Below are positions 54,222 to 63,199 of a DNA stretch of 64,000 nt, one piece after another. The position numbers were made by a program, and so were the translations under genes. Positions within the stretch are counted from its first letter, which is position 1. Every line of letters begins with the position of its first letter. Source of the DNA: Pseudoroseomonas aestuarii. Lineage in GTDB: Bacteria; Pseudomonadota; Alphaproteobacteria; Acetobacterales; Acetobacteraceae. The stretch covers positions 62,001-126,000 of the forward strand of contig NZ_JBHSCH010000005.1 in NCBI RefSeq assembly GCF_042651065.1, read 5' to 3'. A model generated the notes under the pieces. The model was not told the DNA's origin. It saw only the letters and a program-made list of their open reading frames with translations, and did no database searches.

Positions 54222-56288
54222 TCAGGCGGCGCGCAAGGCGGAGAGGAAGCCGTCCATCTGGACGCGCAACCCGCCGGACTGCTGGGCGAGGTCGCCGGCC
54301 GCGCCGCGCACCTCCTCGGCGGCGGCACCGGTGCGCGCGGCATCCTCGCTGACGCCGGCGGCGTGGTGCGAGGCCTCCTGCGTGCCGGAGGCCGCCTCGG
54401 CCACGGCGCGGCCGATCTCCTGTGTCGCCTCCGCCTGCTGCTGGGCCGCCTCCGCCACGGCGCCGGTCGCATCGTTCAGTTCGCGGATCATCCGCCCGAT
54501 CTCGGCAATCGCCTGCACCGTCCGGCCCGTCTCGGCCTGCATGGCGGCGATCTGCTGGCCGATCTCCTCGGTCGCCCGGGCGGTCTGGCTGGCCAGGTTC
54601 TTCACCTCCCCGGCGACCACGGCGAAGCCCTTGCCGCTCTCCCCGGCCCGCGCCGCCTCGATCGTGGCGTTCAACGCCAGCAGGTTGGTCTGGCCGGCGA
54701 TGCCGCTGATGAGTTGCACCACGTCGCCGATCCGGCTTGCCGCCTCGGAGAGGCCGCGCACCGTGCGGTCGGTGTTCGCCGCCGCCTCGGCCGCGGCCTG
54801 GGCGCGGGCGGCGCCGGCGCGCACCTGGCGCGCCACCTCGGCAATGCTGGCGGTCAGCTCTTCCGCCGCCGCCGCCACGGTCTGCACATTGCCGCTGGCC
54901 TGCTCCGAGGCACGCGCCACCGCGGTGGCGCGGCCATTGCCGCTGGCGGCAATGTCCACCATGTTCGCCGCCGTCGAGTCCATGCGCGCCGCCGAGGCCG
55001 CCAGGGTGCGCAGCACCTCCGCCGTCTCCCCCTCGAAGCGGCGCAGCAGCGTGTCCACCCGCTCGGCGCGGGCGAGCTGCTGGCGCTGCTCCTCCTGCTG
55101 CGCCGCCGCCATCGCTTGGCGCTCGGCCGAGTTGGCGCGCAGCGTCTCGATGGCCGAGGCCATGCTGCCAAGCTCGTCCCGGCGGTCACGGCCGGGGACG
55201 ACCAGGCTCAGCTCGCCGCCGGCGATGCGCGTGACCAGCTGGGTGAGCGCCTGCAGCGGCAGCACCACCCGGCGCAGCAGCAGCAGCACCGAGATCCCGG
55301 CCATGGCGGCGGCCAGCATGGCCAGGCCAAGGGCCGCGGCGAGGCGCAGCCGGGCCCTGGCGGCGCCCGCCTCCACCAGCGCCATCGCGCCGTCGAGCGC
55401 CGCGTCGCGCAGCGACAGCATCCGCGCCTGGGCCACGATCGACCAGGGCCGGTACTCCTCCGCCGGCATGGGCCAGATGACAGGGCGCCCCTGCAGGGCC
55501 TGCCAGGCGCGTTCGAGGTGCTGGCGCCAGCGCGGCTCGCTCTCTCCCTGGAAGACGCGGCGCTGCTCCTCCAGCGCCGCCTGAAGCGCCGGGTTGCTCG
55601 GCAGAGCGGCGATCAGGCGCTGCGCCGTCTGCCAAGCCTGCTCCACGCGTCCGGTCTGCTGCAAGGCGGCGTCCATTCCGGCCGCCGTCACCGGCTGGCC
55701 GAGAACCCAGGAGGAGATGGCGGTGTTGCGCCGCCCGGCGAAATCGCGGGCCTCCATCACGGCATTGGCCACCTCCAGCACCAGCCCGGCATCCGGCGCC
55801 ATCTCCACCACCTGGCGGGAGGCCGCCGCTGCCAGCCGCGCCATGGTCTCCACGCCGCTGTTGCGGAGCTGCTGGGCGGCGGTGGGCATCGCGGCATCGC
55901 GCTCCGCCAGGGGGCGGCGCATCTCGGCCAGGCTGCGGTCGCGCATCTCCACCACGCGGGCCAGGAGGTCCCGCACCGGGGCGGCGTCGAGCCCGGCGGC
56001 GGCGACGCTCTCCACCGCCTGGCGCAGCAGCCGGTCCGTTTCCGGCGCGGCGCGCTGTGAGCTGGCGATGTCCGGGGCCGGGCTGCGCAGCAGCGGGCTG
56101 TAGGCGCCGACCTCCACGGCTACCGCCGTCTGCGCGCGCTGCGCGTCGCTGACCGCGCGGGTCGCCAGCCCCGCCCGGCTGGCCCGGCTCCAGTCGTCCC
56201 ACGCATCGGCGGACTGCCAGAGGGAGGTGATGCCGCCCGTCACGGCCACGCCGCAGAAGCAGACAAGAAAGAAGGTGCGGATACGCAA
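54222..56288 (-). CDS. Membrane methyl-accepting chemotaxis protein with TTG start
   Basis: This is a 688-residue receptor. A membrane helix near residues 5–22 (FFLVCFCGVAVTGGI) is followed by a large helical periplasmic sensor domain of about 290 residues, a second membrane helix (LGLAMLAAAMAGISVLLLL), a HAMP domain (LQALTQLVTRIAGGELSLVV) and a long signalling domain with SGIAGQTNLLALNATIEAARAG in short form. No ATG or GTG in frame has a ribosome site. A TTG with AGGAAG eight bases upstream is the best start. The ligand is unknown, and no other che genes are nearby. Confidence 0.88.
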   Translation of the reverse strand: MRIRTFFLVCFCGVAVTGGITSLWQSADAWDDWSRASRAGLATRAVSDAQRAQTAVAVEVGAYSPLLRSPAPDIASSQRAAPETDRLLRQAVESVAAAGLDAAPVRDLLARVVEMRDRSLAEMRRPLAERDAAMPTAAQQLRNSGVETMARLAAAASRQVVEMAPDAGLVLEVANAVMEARDFAGRRNTAISSWVLGQPVTAAGMDAALQQTGRVEQAWQTAQRLIAALPSNPALQAALEEQRRVFQGESEPRWRQHLERAWQALQGRPVIWPMPAEEYRPWSIVAQARMLSLRDAALDGAMALVEAGAARARLRLAAALGLAMLAAAMAGISVLLLLRRVVLPLQALTQLVTRIAGGELSLVVPGRDRRDELGSMASAIETLRANSAERQAMAAAQQEEQRQQLARAERVDTLLRRFEGETAEVLRTLAASAARMDSTAANMVDIAASGNGRATAVARASEQASGNVQTVAAAAEELTASIAEVARQVRAGAARAQAAAEAAANTDRTVRGLSEAASRIGDVVQLISGIAGQTNLLALNATIEAARAGESGKGFAVVAGEVKNLASQTARATEEIGQQIAAMQAETGRTVQAIAEIGRMIRELNDATGAVAEAAQQQAEATQEIGRAVAEAASGTQEASHHAAGVSEDAARTGAAAEEVRGAAGDLAQQSGGLRVQMDGFLSALRAA

Positions 56289-56389
56289 GGTGGAGCTTCC
56301 TTGTCCTGGCGGCTCATTCCTCTTGTGCGGCACGAGGTGAAGCAATGGTGAATGCTGTGTCGCCGAGGCATGTGCGGCGCGAGGCCGCC

Positions 56390-56989
56390 TCAGGCGGGCT
56401 CGTAGCGCACGGCGCTGCCATCGTCGCCGCGCATGGTGAAGCCCACCCAGCGGCCGGCGGCGTCGTAGAGCGCCACCATGTCGCGGGCCGGCCAGCGCCA
56501 GCGGGTCATCCCGTCCGCCCGGTCCCGCAGGGGCGGCTCGGTCAGCGGCAGGCCGCTGCCGGCGTCGAAGAGCGGGCGGTCGAGGTGCTCCGGCGCCCAC
56601 CAGGAAAGCGGTGCCGCCGTGGCGGGCAGGGCGACGGCCCCCTCCGGCCCGGTGCCGCGCAGCCCCTCGGCGCCGGACCGCAGATCCAGCAGCTGCACCT
56701 TGCCGTCCTTCTCCAGGCGCGAGGCGAAGCCCACCAGCCGCCCGCCCTCCCAGCGCTCGGCATAGTCGTGGTGGTAGCGGAACACGGTGAAGGACAGCAG
56801 CTTCACCTCCAGCGCCACCACGGTGCGCGTCACCCCGCCCGGCTCCACCCGCACGCTGTGGGTGCCGATCTCCCGCCCCTCCCGCAGCACGCGGAAGCGG
56901 TAGCCGCCGGCCGGCATCGCCCCCGCGGGCGGCGCGGCCAGCAGCAGGGCCGGCAGCAGCGGCGCGGCGAGCAGGGCACGGCGGCGCAT
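56390..56989 (-). CDS. DUF6134 family exported protein
   Basis: This 199-residue protein has a typical signal peptide (RRRALLAAPLLPALLLAAPPAGA). The mature part has the look of the DUF6134 family: YRFRVLREGREIGTH, the FRYHHDYAERWEGGRL segment and MTRWRW near the end. It is probably periplasmic; the function is unknown. Its start overlaps the stop of the SDR gene upstream (ATGA), so the two are probably co-translated. Confidence 0.8.
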   Translation of the reverse strand: MRRRALLAAPLLPALLLAAPPAGAMPAGGYRFRVLREGREIGTHSVRVEPGGVTRTVVALEVKLLSFTVFRYHHDYAERWEGGRLVGFASRLEKDGKVQLLDLRSGAEGLRGTGPEGAVALPATAAPLSWWAPEHLDRPLFDAGSGLPLTEPPLRDRADGMTRWRWPARDMVALYDAAGRWVGFTMRGDDGSAVRYEPA

Positions 56990-57726
56990 CAGCCCTTGCT
57001 CCGCAGCGTGGCGCGCCCGCCATCGGCGCCGATGACCTGGCCGCTGATCCAGCCCGCCTCGGGCGAGAGCAGGAAGGCGGCCAGCGCCGCCGCATCCTCC
57101 GGCGTGCCGAGTCGGGGCACCGGGTGGAGCTTCGCGATCGCCTCGGCCATCTGCGCGTTGGCGGTGAGGGGCGCGGCCATCTCGGTGCGCATCAGGCTGG
57201 GCGCGATGGCGTTGACGCGGATGGCGGGCGCCAGCTCGGCGCCCAGCGCCACCACCAGCCCCTCCACGGCGCCCTTGGCGGCGGCGATGGCGGCATGGTT
57301 GGGGAAGCCCGCCCGCGCCGCGATGGAGGAGAACAGCACCACCCCCGCGCCGCCCATCCCCTCGCCGCCCGCCGCCAGCGCCGGCTGCGCGGCCTGGACC
57401 GCCAGCGCGGCGCCCATCGCGTTCAGCCGGAAGGCTTCCAGGAAGTCGGCCGCCGTCAGCCGCTTCAGCGGCTTCAGCGGGATCGAGCCGACGCAGTAGG
57501 CCAGCCCGCCGAGGCGCGGCCCGGCCGCGCCGATGGCGCCGGCCAGCGCCTCCGGGTCGGTCGCGTCGGCGGCGGCATGCGGGGCGCCCGGCCCCCCGGC
57601 CAGCGCCGCCAGCCGCGCCGCGGCGCGGGCGATGAGGAAGGGCTCGTCGCCGCGCGCGGCCAGGCGCCGCGCCAGGGCGCCGCCCACCCCCCCGGTGGCA
57701 CCGATCACCACGATCCGCTCGGCCAT
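56989..57726 (-). CDS. Short-chain dehydrogenase/reductase
   Basis: This 245-residue cytoplasmic oxidoreductase has the cofactor motif VIGATGGVGGALARRLAARG at the N-terminus. The catalytic set is altered: the expected Tyr-x-x-x-Lys appears as HAAIAAAK (His for Tyr), with the serine at FSSIAARAG. The C-terminus GQVIGADGG is typical. The tyrosine change makes normal activity doubtful. The ATG with GGAGAG upstream is chosen. It is followed by the DUF6134 gene. Confidence 0.88.
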   Translation of the reverse strand: MAERIVVIGATGGVGGALARRLAARGDEPFLIARAAARLAALAGGPGAPHAAADATDPEALAGAIGAAGPRLGGLAYCVGSIPLKPLKRLTAADFLEAFRLNAMGAALAVQAAQPALAAGGEGMGGAGVVLFSSIAARAGFPNHAAIAAAKGAVEGLVVALGAELAPAIRVNAIAPSLMRTEMAAPLTANAQMAEAIAKLHPVPRLGTPEDAAALAAFLLSPEAGWISGQVIGADGGRATLRSKG

Positions 57727-57871
57727 ACGCATCTCTCCGGTCTCTGTTGCGCCTTCTGCCAGATGGGCGGCCCGCCGCGAAGCGGAACCCCGCGCCGGCC
57801 ACGCCCCTGCGCCCCCTTGCCGCGCGCCCTCCCCCGCGACAGATGCCGCGCCGCGTGCCAAACTGCCGAAC

Positions 57872-58405
57872 ATGCGGCAATTGCTCCTGCTACGGCACGC
57901 GAAATCCTCCTGGGACGATCCCAGCCTGCCGGATCATGCCCGCCCGCTCAATGCGCGCGGGAAACGCGCCGCCGTCGCCATGGCGGGGGTGATGCACGGC
58001 CTCGGCCTGTCGCCGGACATCGTGCTGGTCTCCTCCGCCCGGCGCACCCTGCAGACGCTGGAGGCGCTGGCCCCGCTGCCGGACAGCCCGATGGTGGAGC
58101 CGATGGACGACCTCTACCTGGCCCCCTGGCAGCGCCTGCTGGAGACGCTGCGCGAGGCGCCGGAGACGGCCCGCAGCCTGCTGCTGATCGGCCACAACCC
58201 GGGCCTGCACGACCTCGCCCTGGCGCTGGCGGGGCCGGCGGGCATGGCCGGCAAGGCGCCCGGCACGCAGCGCCTGGCCGATGGCTACCCCACGGGCGCG
58301 CTGGCCGAGTTCGCCATCGCCGCGCCCTGGCGGCTGCTGGAGGCGGGCGGCGGCCGGCTGGTGCGCTTCGTGGCCCCGAACGACCTGCCGGAAATGGCCG
58401 TCTGA
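57872..58405 (+). CDS. sixA: Histidine phosphatase SixA-like
   Basis: This 177-residue histidine-phosphatase protein has the catalytic RHAKS motif at residues 8–12 and the second histidine in IGHNPGLHDLA. SixA-type proteins remove phosphate from phosphohistidine. It lies three bases before the CHAD-domain gene, an association seen in polyphosphate-linked loci. The pairing here hints at a shared role in phosphate or polyphosphate metabolism. Confidence 0.88.
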   Translation: MRQLLLLRHAKSSWDDPSLPDHARPLNARGKRAAVAMAGVMHGLGLSPDIVLVSSARRTLQTLEALAPLPDSPMVEPMDDLYLAPWQRLLETLREAPETARSLLLIGHNPGLHDLALALAGPAGMAGKAPGTQRLADGYPTGALAEFAIAAPWRLLEAGGGRLVRFVAPNDLPEMAV

Positions 58406-58408
58406 ACG

Positions 58409-59905
58409 ATGACCCTGTGCCTTGACCTGACGCTGCCGCCCGAGGCGGCGGCGAAGCTCTGGCGGCATCCCGCCCTGGCCGCGCGCGGCCGGCCGCGCGC
58501 CACCGCCGAGGCCTGGGACTGGCTGGACAGCGCCGGCGGCACGCTGGCCAAGGCCGGGCTGGCGTTGCGCTCCGCTGCGCGGGGCGGCCGCCGCCTCTGC
58601 CCGCTGCGCGTGCCGGAGGATGAGGCTGCGCGGCCCGGCGCCGCGCCGTCCGGCACCTCCTCCATGGCCGGCCTGTCCCTGCCGGGCACGCCCCTGCCGG
58701 AGGGCACCGTGCTCCCGGCGGACGCGGTGCCGGCGGAAGCGGGCGAGGCGGCGCTGCTGCCCGTCGCGCACTATGCGGGCCGGGTGGCGCAGTCGCCGCC
58801 CGATGCCGCCGGCGTCGCGCTCCGCTGGCGCACCGGCACGCTGCGCGCGGGCGAGCGGCAACAGGCCGTGGCCTTTCTGACCCTGGAGGGGCCGGCGGAG
58901 GCGGTGCTGGCCGTGGCGACCGCCCTGCCCGGCCTGCCCGCTGCCGCTGGGCTGGACGAGCTGGCGCTGGCCCTGGCGCGCGGCACCCCGCCCCGCCCGC
59001 GCCGCAAGGGCGCGCCCGACCTCGGCGGCGCCACGACGCCGGACGACGCGCTGGCGCTGGCCATCGCCCACCTGACGAATGTGCTGCTGGCGCAGGCGCC
59101 GCTGGCCCGCCCGGAGGCCGGGCCGGAGGCGGTGCACCAGCTCCGCGTCGCCGCCCGCCGGCTGCGTTCCTGCCTGAAGGCCTTCCGCCCGATGCGGGAC
59201 GGGCCGGCCCTGCGCGCGCTCGATGCCGGGCTGCGGGACCTAGCGCGGGGGCTGGGCGAGGCGCGCGAATGGGACGTGTTCCTGGGCGGGCTGGGGGCCG
59301 AGCTGGCCACGGTGCTGGGGCCGGACCGGCGCTGGGCGCAATTGCTGCGCGCGGCGGGGCAGCGCCGGCTGGAGGCCTATGCGCGGCTGCGCGCCACCCT
59401 GGAGGGCCCGGCCTTCCACACCCTGGCCTGGCAGGCGGTGCGCCTCGCGGCGATGCGGGACTGGGGGGCGCCGGACGGCGCCGCGGCGGAGGCGCCGCTG
59501 CGCGCCCAGGCGGCCGGGCTGCTGGCGCGCCGCCGCCGCAAGCTGCTCAAGGGCGGGCGGGAGATCGAGTCGCTGGACGACCACGCCCTGCACGAGCTGC
59601 GGCTGGAGGCCAAGAGGCTGCGCTACGTGGCGGAGCTGTTCGCGCCGCTCTGGCCCGGCAAGCCGGCGCGGCGCTTCCTCCGGCGGATCGGCGCGTTGCA
59701 GGAGGCGCTGGGGCTTTCCAACGACACCGTGGCGGCCCGCGCCCTGGTGGCCAGCCTGCAGGGGGGCAAGGGCACGGGCGCGCCGGGCTGGGCGATCGGC
59801 CTGGCGGAAGGCTGGGCGCTCTCGGCGGGGCGCGACACCCGGCCCGCCGCTCTGCGCGCTTGGCGCCGCTTCCTGCGGGCCGAACCCTTCTGGGACGATG
59901 GCTGA
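58409..59905 (+). CDS. CHAD-domain protein with degenerate CYTH-like N-terminus
   Basis: This is a 498-residue protein. The C-terminal CHAD domain (from about 210) has the histidine/arginine helices VHQLRVAARRLRS (242–254) and LHELRLEAKRLRYVAELF, which bind polyphosphate. The N-terminal 190 residues align in style with a CYTH triphosphatase (LPPEAAAKLWRHPAL), but the defining ExExK motif reads LDLTL. The catalytic acidic residues are therefore lost. It probably binds polyphosphate without hydrolysing triphosphate. It is co-transcribed with the SixA-like gene. Confidence 0.87.
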   Translation: MTLCLDLTLPPEAAAKLWRHPALAARGRPRATAEAWDWLDSAGGTLAKAGLALRSAARGGRRLCPLRVPEDEAARPGAAPSGTSSMAGLSLPGTPLPEGTVLPADAVPAEAGEAALLPVAHYAGRVAQSPPDAAGVALRWRTGTLRAGERQQAVAFLTLEGPAEAVLAVATALPGLPAAAGLDELALALARGTPPRPRRKGAPDLGGATTPDDALALAIAHLTNVLLAQAPLARPEAGPEAVHQLRVAARRLRSCLKAFRPMRDGPALRALDAGLRDLARGLGEAREWDVFLGGLGAELATVLGPDRRWAQLLRAAGQRRLEAYARLRATLEGPAFHTLAWQAVRLAAMRDWGAPDGAAAEAPLRAQAAGLLARRRRKLLKGGREIESLDDHALHELRLEAKRLRYVAELFAPLWPGKPARRFLRRIGALQEALGLSNDTVAARALVASLQGGKGTGAPGWAIGLAEGWALSAGRDTRPAALRAWRRFLRAEPFWDDG

Positions 59906-59967
59906 GCGCCGGGAGTCTTCAACCGGCGCTTGAATCTCCCCGCCCGGCTGGGTTAACGCTTTGCGGC

Positions 59968-60531
59968 GTGTTGACCCGTCGCCGCATCTTCCGCCCCGCC
60001 CCCGCACCGCGCCGCTGGCGCGGTTTCGCGCTCGGCTCCAGCCTGGCCATGCTGGTCCTGGCAATGGCCGGGCTCGGCCTTCCCGCCAACCTCTTCGGCT
60101 CCGCCCCGCGCGAGCAGGACTGGGTGGCCAGCGCCGACAGCGTGCGGGTGGTGGATGGCGACACGCTGCGCCTGGGCGAGCGCACGCTGCGCCTGGCCGG
60201 GCTGATCTCCCCCCCGCGCGGGCAGACCTGCACCACGCCCGGCGGCGTCGGCTTCGATTGCGGCGGCGCCGCGGCCGAGGCGCTGGCGCGGCTGGTGCAG
60301 CGCAGCGACATCGCCTGCCGCGTGCGCGGGCGGGACCGCTTCGGCCGGGCGCTCGGCGTGTGCGAGGCGGGCGGGTTGGAGACCAACACCGCCCTGGTGG
60401 CCGCCGCCTGGGCGCTGGCCGAGAGCGGCGCCGCCGCCCTGCAGGCCGCCGAGGCCGCGGCGCGGAGCGCCGGGCGGGGCCTCTGGTCCCACCCCGCCGG
60501 CGCGCCGGAAAGCTGGCGCGCGCGCCCCTGA
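59968..60531 (+). CDS. Thermonuclease (SNase)-fold protein, probably inactive
   Basis: This 187-residue protein has a basic N-terminus and one membrane or signal helix (LGSSLAMLVLAMAGLGLP), then an SNase-like domain: VVDGDTLRLGERTLRLAGL at 61–79, and RDRFGRALGVC at 122–132. In active relatives the loop after RL-GI reads DAPE, supplying the metal and catalytic acids. Here residues 81–83 are SPP, so nuclease activity is unlikely. The start is a GTG; no ATG in frame fits. Confidence 0.82.
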   Translation: MLTRRRIFRPAPAPRRWRGFALGSSLAMLVLAMAGLGLPANLFGSAPREQDWVASADSVRVVDGDTLRLGERTLRLAGLISPPRGQTCTTPGGVGFDCGGAAAEALARLVQRSDIACRVRGRDRFGRALGVCEAGGLETNTALVAAAWALAESGAAALQAAEAAARSAGRGLWSHPAGAPESWRARP

Positions 60532-60685
60532 ACGGCCCTTCGCCACCCGGGTTCCATCCTGCCCTCGCGGCACCAGCCATGCACCCCCCGGATGGACAAG
60601 TCCGCGGGGCGACGCCTAATCTTGCGCTGCATCATAGACGGCGCCGGCCCGACTGGCGCCGCCCCCCCGATAAGAGGACGACGCC

Positions 60686-61993
60686 ATGAGCAGCACGGCC
60701 AAAGGGTCCGTCACCGTCACGCTCGACGGATCCAACAAATCCGCCACACTGCCGCTGATCCAGGGCTCGATCGGGCCGGACGTGTTCGACATCCGCAAGC
60801 TGTACAGCGAGCTCGGCGTCTTCACCTTCGACCCCGGCTATGGTGGCACGGCGGCCTGCGAGAGCGCCATCACCTATATCGACGGCGACCAGGGCGTCCT
60901 GCTCTACCGCGGCTACCCGATCGAGCAGCTGGCCGAGAAGTCGAACTTCCTCGAGGTCTCCTACCTGCTGCTCTACGGCGAGCTGCCGACCAAGGAGCAG
61001 CTGGCGAAGTTCGATCGCGGCGTGACGCTGCACACCATGCTGCACGAGCAGCTGCGCACCTTCTTCAACGGCTTCCGCCGCGATGCGCACCCGATGGCCA
61101 TCCTGTGCGGCGTGGTCGGCGCGCTCTCCGCCTTCTACCACGACAGCCTCGACATCTCGGATGCCAAGCAGCGCGAGATCGCGGCCTACCGCCTGATCGC
61201 CAAGGTGCCGACCATCGCCGCCTGGGCCTACAAGTACTCGATCGGCCAGCCCTTCGTGTACCCGCGCAACGACCTCAGCTATGCCGAGAACTTCCTCTAC
61301 ATGCTGAACGCGGTGCCGGCGGAGGAGTGGAAGCCGAACCCCATCCTCTCCCGCGCCATGGACCGCATCCTGGTCCTGCACGCCGACCATGAGCAGAACG
61401 CCTCCACCTCCACGGTGCGGCTGGCCGGCTCGACGGGCGCCAACCCCTTCGCCTGCGTCGCCGCCGGCATCGCCGCGCTGTGGGGCCCCGCCCATGGCGG
61501 CGCCAACGAGGCGGTGCTCAAGATGCTGGACGAGATCGGCAGCGTCGAGAACATCCCCTCCTTCATCGAGAAGGTGAAGGACAAGAACTCCGGCGTGAAG
61601 CTGATGGGCTTCGGGCACCGGGTCTACAAGAACTTCGACCCGCGCGCGAAGATCATGCAGGCCACCTGCCACGAGGTGCTGAGGGAGCTCGGCATCAAGG
61701 ACGAGCCGCTGCTCGACCTCGCCATGGAGCTGGAGCGCATCGCGCTGTCGGACGACTACTTCGTCTCCCGCAAGCTCTACCCGAATGTCGACTTCTATTC
61801 GGGCATCATCCTGAAGGCGATGGGCATCCCGACCCACATGTTCACCGTGCTCTTCGCCGTGGCGCGCACCGTGGGCTGGGTGAGCCAGTGGAAGGAGATG
61901 ATCGAGGAGCCGGGCCAGCGCATCGGCCGCCCGCGCCAGATCTACACCGGCGCCACGCAGCGCGACGTCACGCCGCTCGACAGCCGGGCCTGA
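60686..61993 (+). CDS. gltA: Citrate synthase (type II)
   Basis: This enzyme condenses acetyl-CoA with oxaloacetate in the TCA cycle. At 435 residues with an N-terminal beta domain (TVTLDGSNKSATLPLIQGS) it is the hexameric, NADH-sensitive type II form. The catalytic histidines are in LHADHEQNAST and GFGHRVYKN, and the aspartate is in NVDFYSGI. AGAGGA precedes the ATG. It is a single-gene unit with GC hairpins downstream. Confidence 0.97.
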   Translation: MSSTAKGSVTVTLDGSNKSATLPLIQGSIGPDVFDIRKLYSELGVFTFDPGYGGTAACESAITYIDGDQGVLLYRGYPIEQLAEKSNFLEVSYLLLYGELPTKEQLAKFDRGVTLHTMLHEQLRTFFNGFRRDAHPMAILCGVVGALSAFYHDSLDISDAKQREIAAYRLIAKVPTIAAWAYKYSIGQPFVYPRNDLSYAENFLYMLNAVPAEEWKPNPILSRAMDRILVLHADHEQNASTSTVRLAGSTGANPFACVAAGIAALWGPAHGGANEAVLKMLDEIGSVENIPSFIEKVKDKNSGVKLMGFGHRVYKNFDPRAKIMQATCHEVLRELGIKDEPLLDLAMELERIALSDDYFVSRKLYPNVDFYSGIILKAMGIPTHMFTVLFAVARTVGWVSQWKEMIEEPGQRIGRPRQIYTGATQRDVTPLDSRA

Positions 61994-62002
61994 ACCCGGC
62001 CG

Positions 62003-62072
62003 CCCCGGGCGCGCGCCCGGGGCCCGGCAACGGACTGGAACACGCCCCGCCCGGCCCTGCCGCGGCGGGGCG
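62003..62072 (+). terminator. Two GC hairpins after gltA
   Basis: A perfect 20-base palindrome (CCCCGGGCGC/GCGCCCGGGG, 62003–62022) lies 10 bases past the gltA stop. A 9-bp stem (CGCCCCGCC/GGCGGGGCG, 62043–62072) follows, then CTGCATTT. The second is the better terminator candidate. Confidence 0.6.
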
Positions 62073-62089
62073 CTGCATTTCCGGGCGGC

Positions 62090-63160
62090 TCAGCCGGTGC
62101 GGGCGGCGATCAGCGCCTCAGCCTCCACCGGCAGGACCGGATCGGCGCGCAGCGGCTGCAACGGCACGACGTTGCTCGGCATGACGGCGACGTAGCGGAA
62201 GGAGACCTCGCTGGTCGGCAGGAACGCGGCGCGGCACTGGCGGCGCGAGAAGTGCAGCCCCTCATCGGCCGGGTCGCGCGCATACTGGGCGCCCATGACG
62301 AAATAGCCCCCCGGCGCGCGGCCATAGGCCCGCTGCAGCATCGTCAGCATCAGGTGCCAGCCGGTGCCGTTGCGCGTATCCCGCGCGCCGGATTCCAGGA
62401 AGTAGGTGTTGGGGCCGAAATCGATGCCCGCGAAGGCAGCCATGTCCTCGCCGCCGCCCCGCGCCACGGCGAGGAAGTTGTTCTGCCGCAGCGCCATCAG
62501 CCGCATGGCGAAGCGCAGGAAATGCCGCGCCTGCCGGAAGTCGAGCTGCTTGCGCTCCGCCAGCATGGATTTCAGCGCCTGCAGGGCGGGCCAGCGGCGC
62601 AGCGTCTCCCGCCCCTGCCGGATCTCCACCGCCAGGTCGGCGAACTGCTCCTGCGCCCGCTTGGCGTTGCGCCGGGCATTGCTGCTGAGGCCGCGCAGAT
62701 AGGCCTCCCAGCTGCTCCATTCCCGGAACGAGACCGCATGCACGGTGATGGGCTCGACCGCGGTGACGGTGACGCCGGGGATCGCGGCCAGATCGGCCTC
62801 GCGCGGCGCTTCGAGGCTCCATTGCGAGCCATAATGATACTCGCCCGCCCCGAGCCGGCCGAGCACCGCCTGCATCGCCTCGGACCACAGCTGCTGCTCC
62901 TCGGGCAGCAATTGCAGGCTATCGGCGAAGACCCGCCGCCGCAGGCTGATGCCCACGGCACACTGGCCGATCTTCCGCCGCTCGCCACCACGCACCGCGT
63001 GGATCTCGAGCAGGCGGAGCCGGTAAGGCAGGTGATGATCGAGCTGCCAGAGGGCCAGAGCCCCGTGCGCGCAGCGAAACGAAGCTCCGCAACGCTGCGC
63101 AAAGCGGTCCCATTCCGCCACGCCGGCGGCGCAATCGGAGATGACGAGGTTTGTCGACAT
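62090..63160 (-). CDS. GNAT/FemAB-like acyltransferase family protein
   Basis: This 356-residue protein has the fold of tandem-GNAT (FemAB/BioF2-like) enzymes. The segment SSNARRNAKRAQEQF is typical of proteins acting on aminoacyl or acyl substrates, followed by DFGPNTYFLESGARD and GTGWHLMLTMLQRAYGRAPGG. The substrate is unknown. I use the ATG of MSTNLVISD. It has no clear ribosome site, and an in-frame ATG 28 codons upstream runs through AT-rich promoter-like DNA. It is convergent with gltA. Confidence 0.75.
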   Translation of the reverse strand: MSTNLVISDCAAGVAEWDRFAQRCGASFRCAHGALALWQLDHHLPYRLRLLEIHAVRGGERRKIGQCAVGISLRRRVFADSLQLLPEEQQLWSEAMQAVLGRLGAGEYHYGSQWSLEAPREADLAAIPGVTVTAVEPITVHAVSFREWSSWEAYLRGLSSNARRNAKRAQEQFADLAVEIRQGRETLRRWPALQALKSMLAERKQLDFRQARHFLRFAMRLMALRQNNFLAVARGGGEDMAAFAGIDFGPNTYFLESGARDTRNGTGWHLMLTMLQRAYGRAPGGYFVMGAQYARDPADEGLHFSRRQCRAAFLPTSEVSFRYVAVMPSNVVPLQPLRADPVLPVEAEALIAARTG

Positions 63161-63199
63161 GGACGGAGAGCTGCCGTGCTTTTTGTGGATGCACCCACC

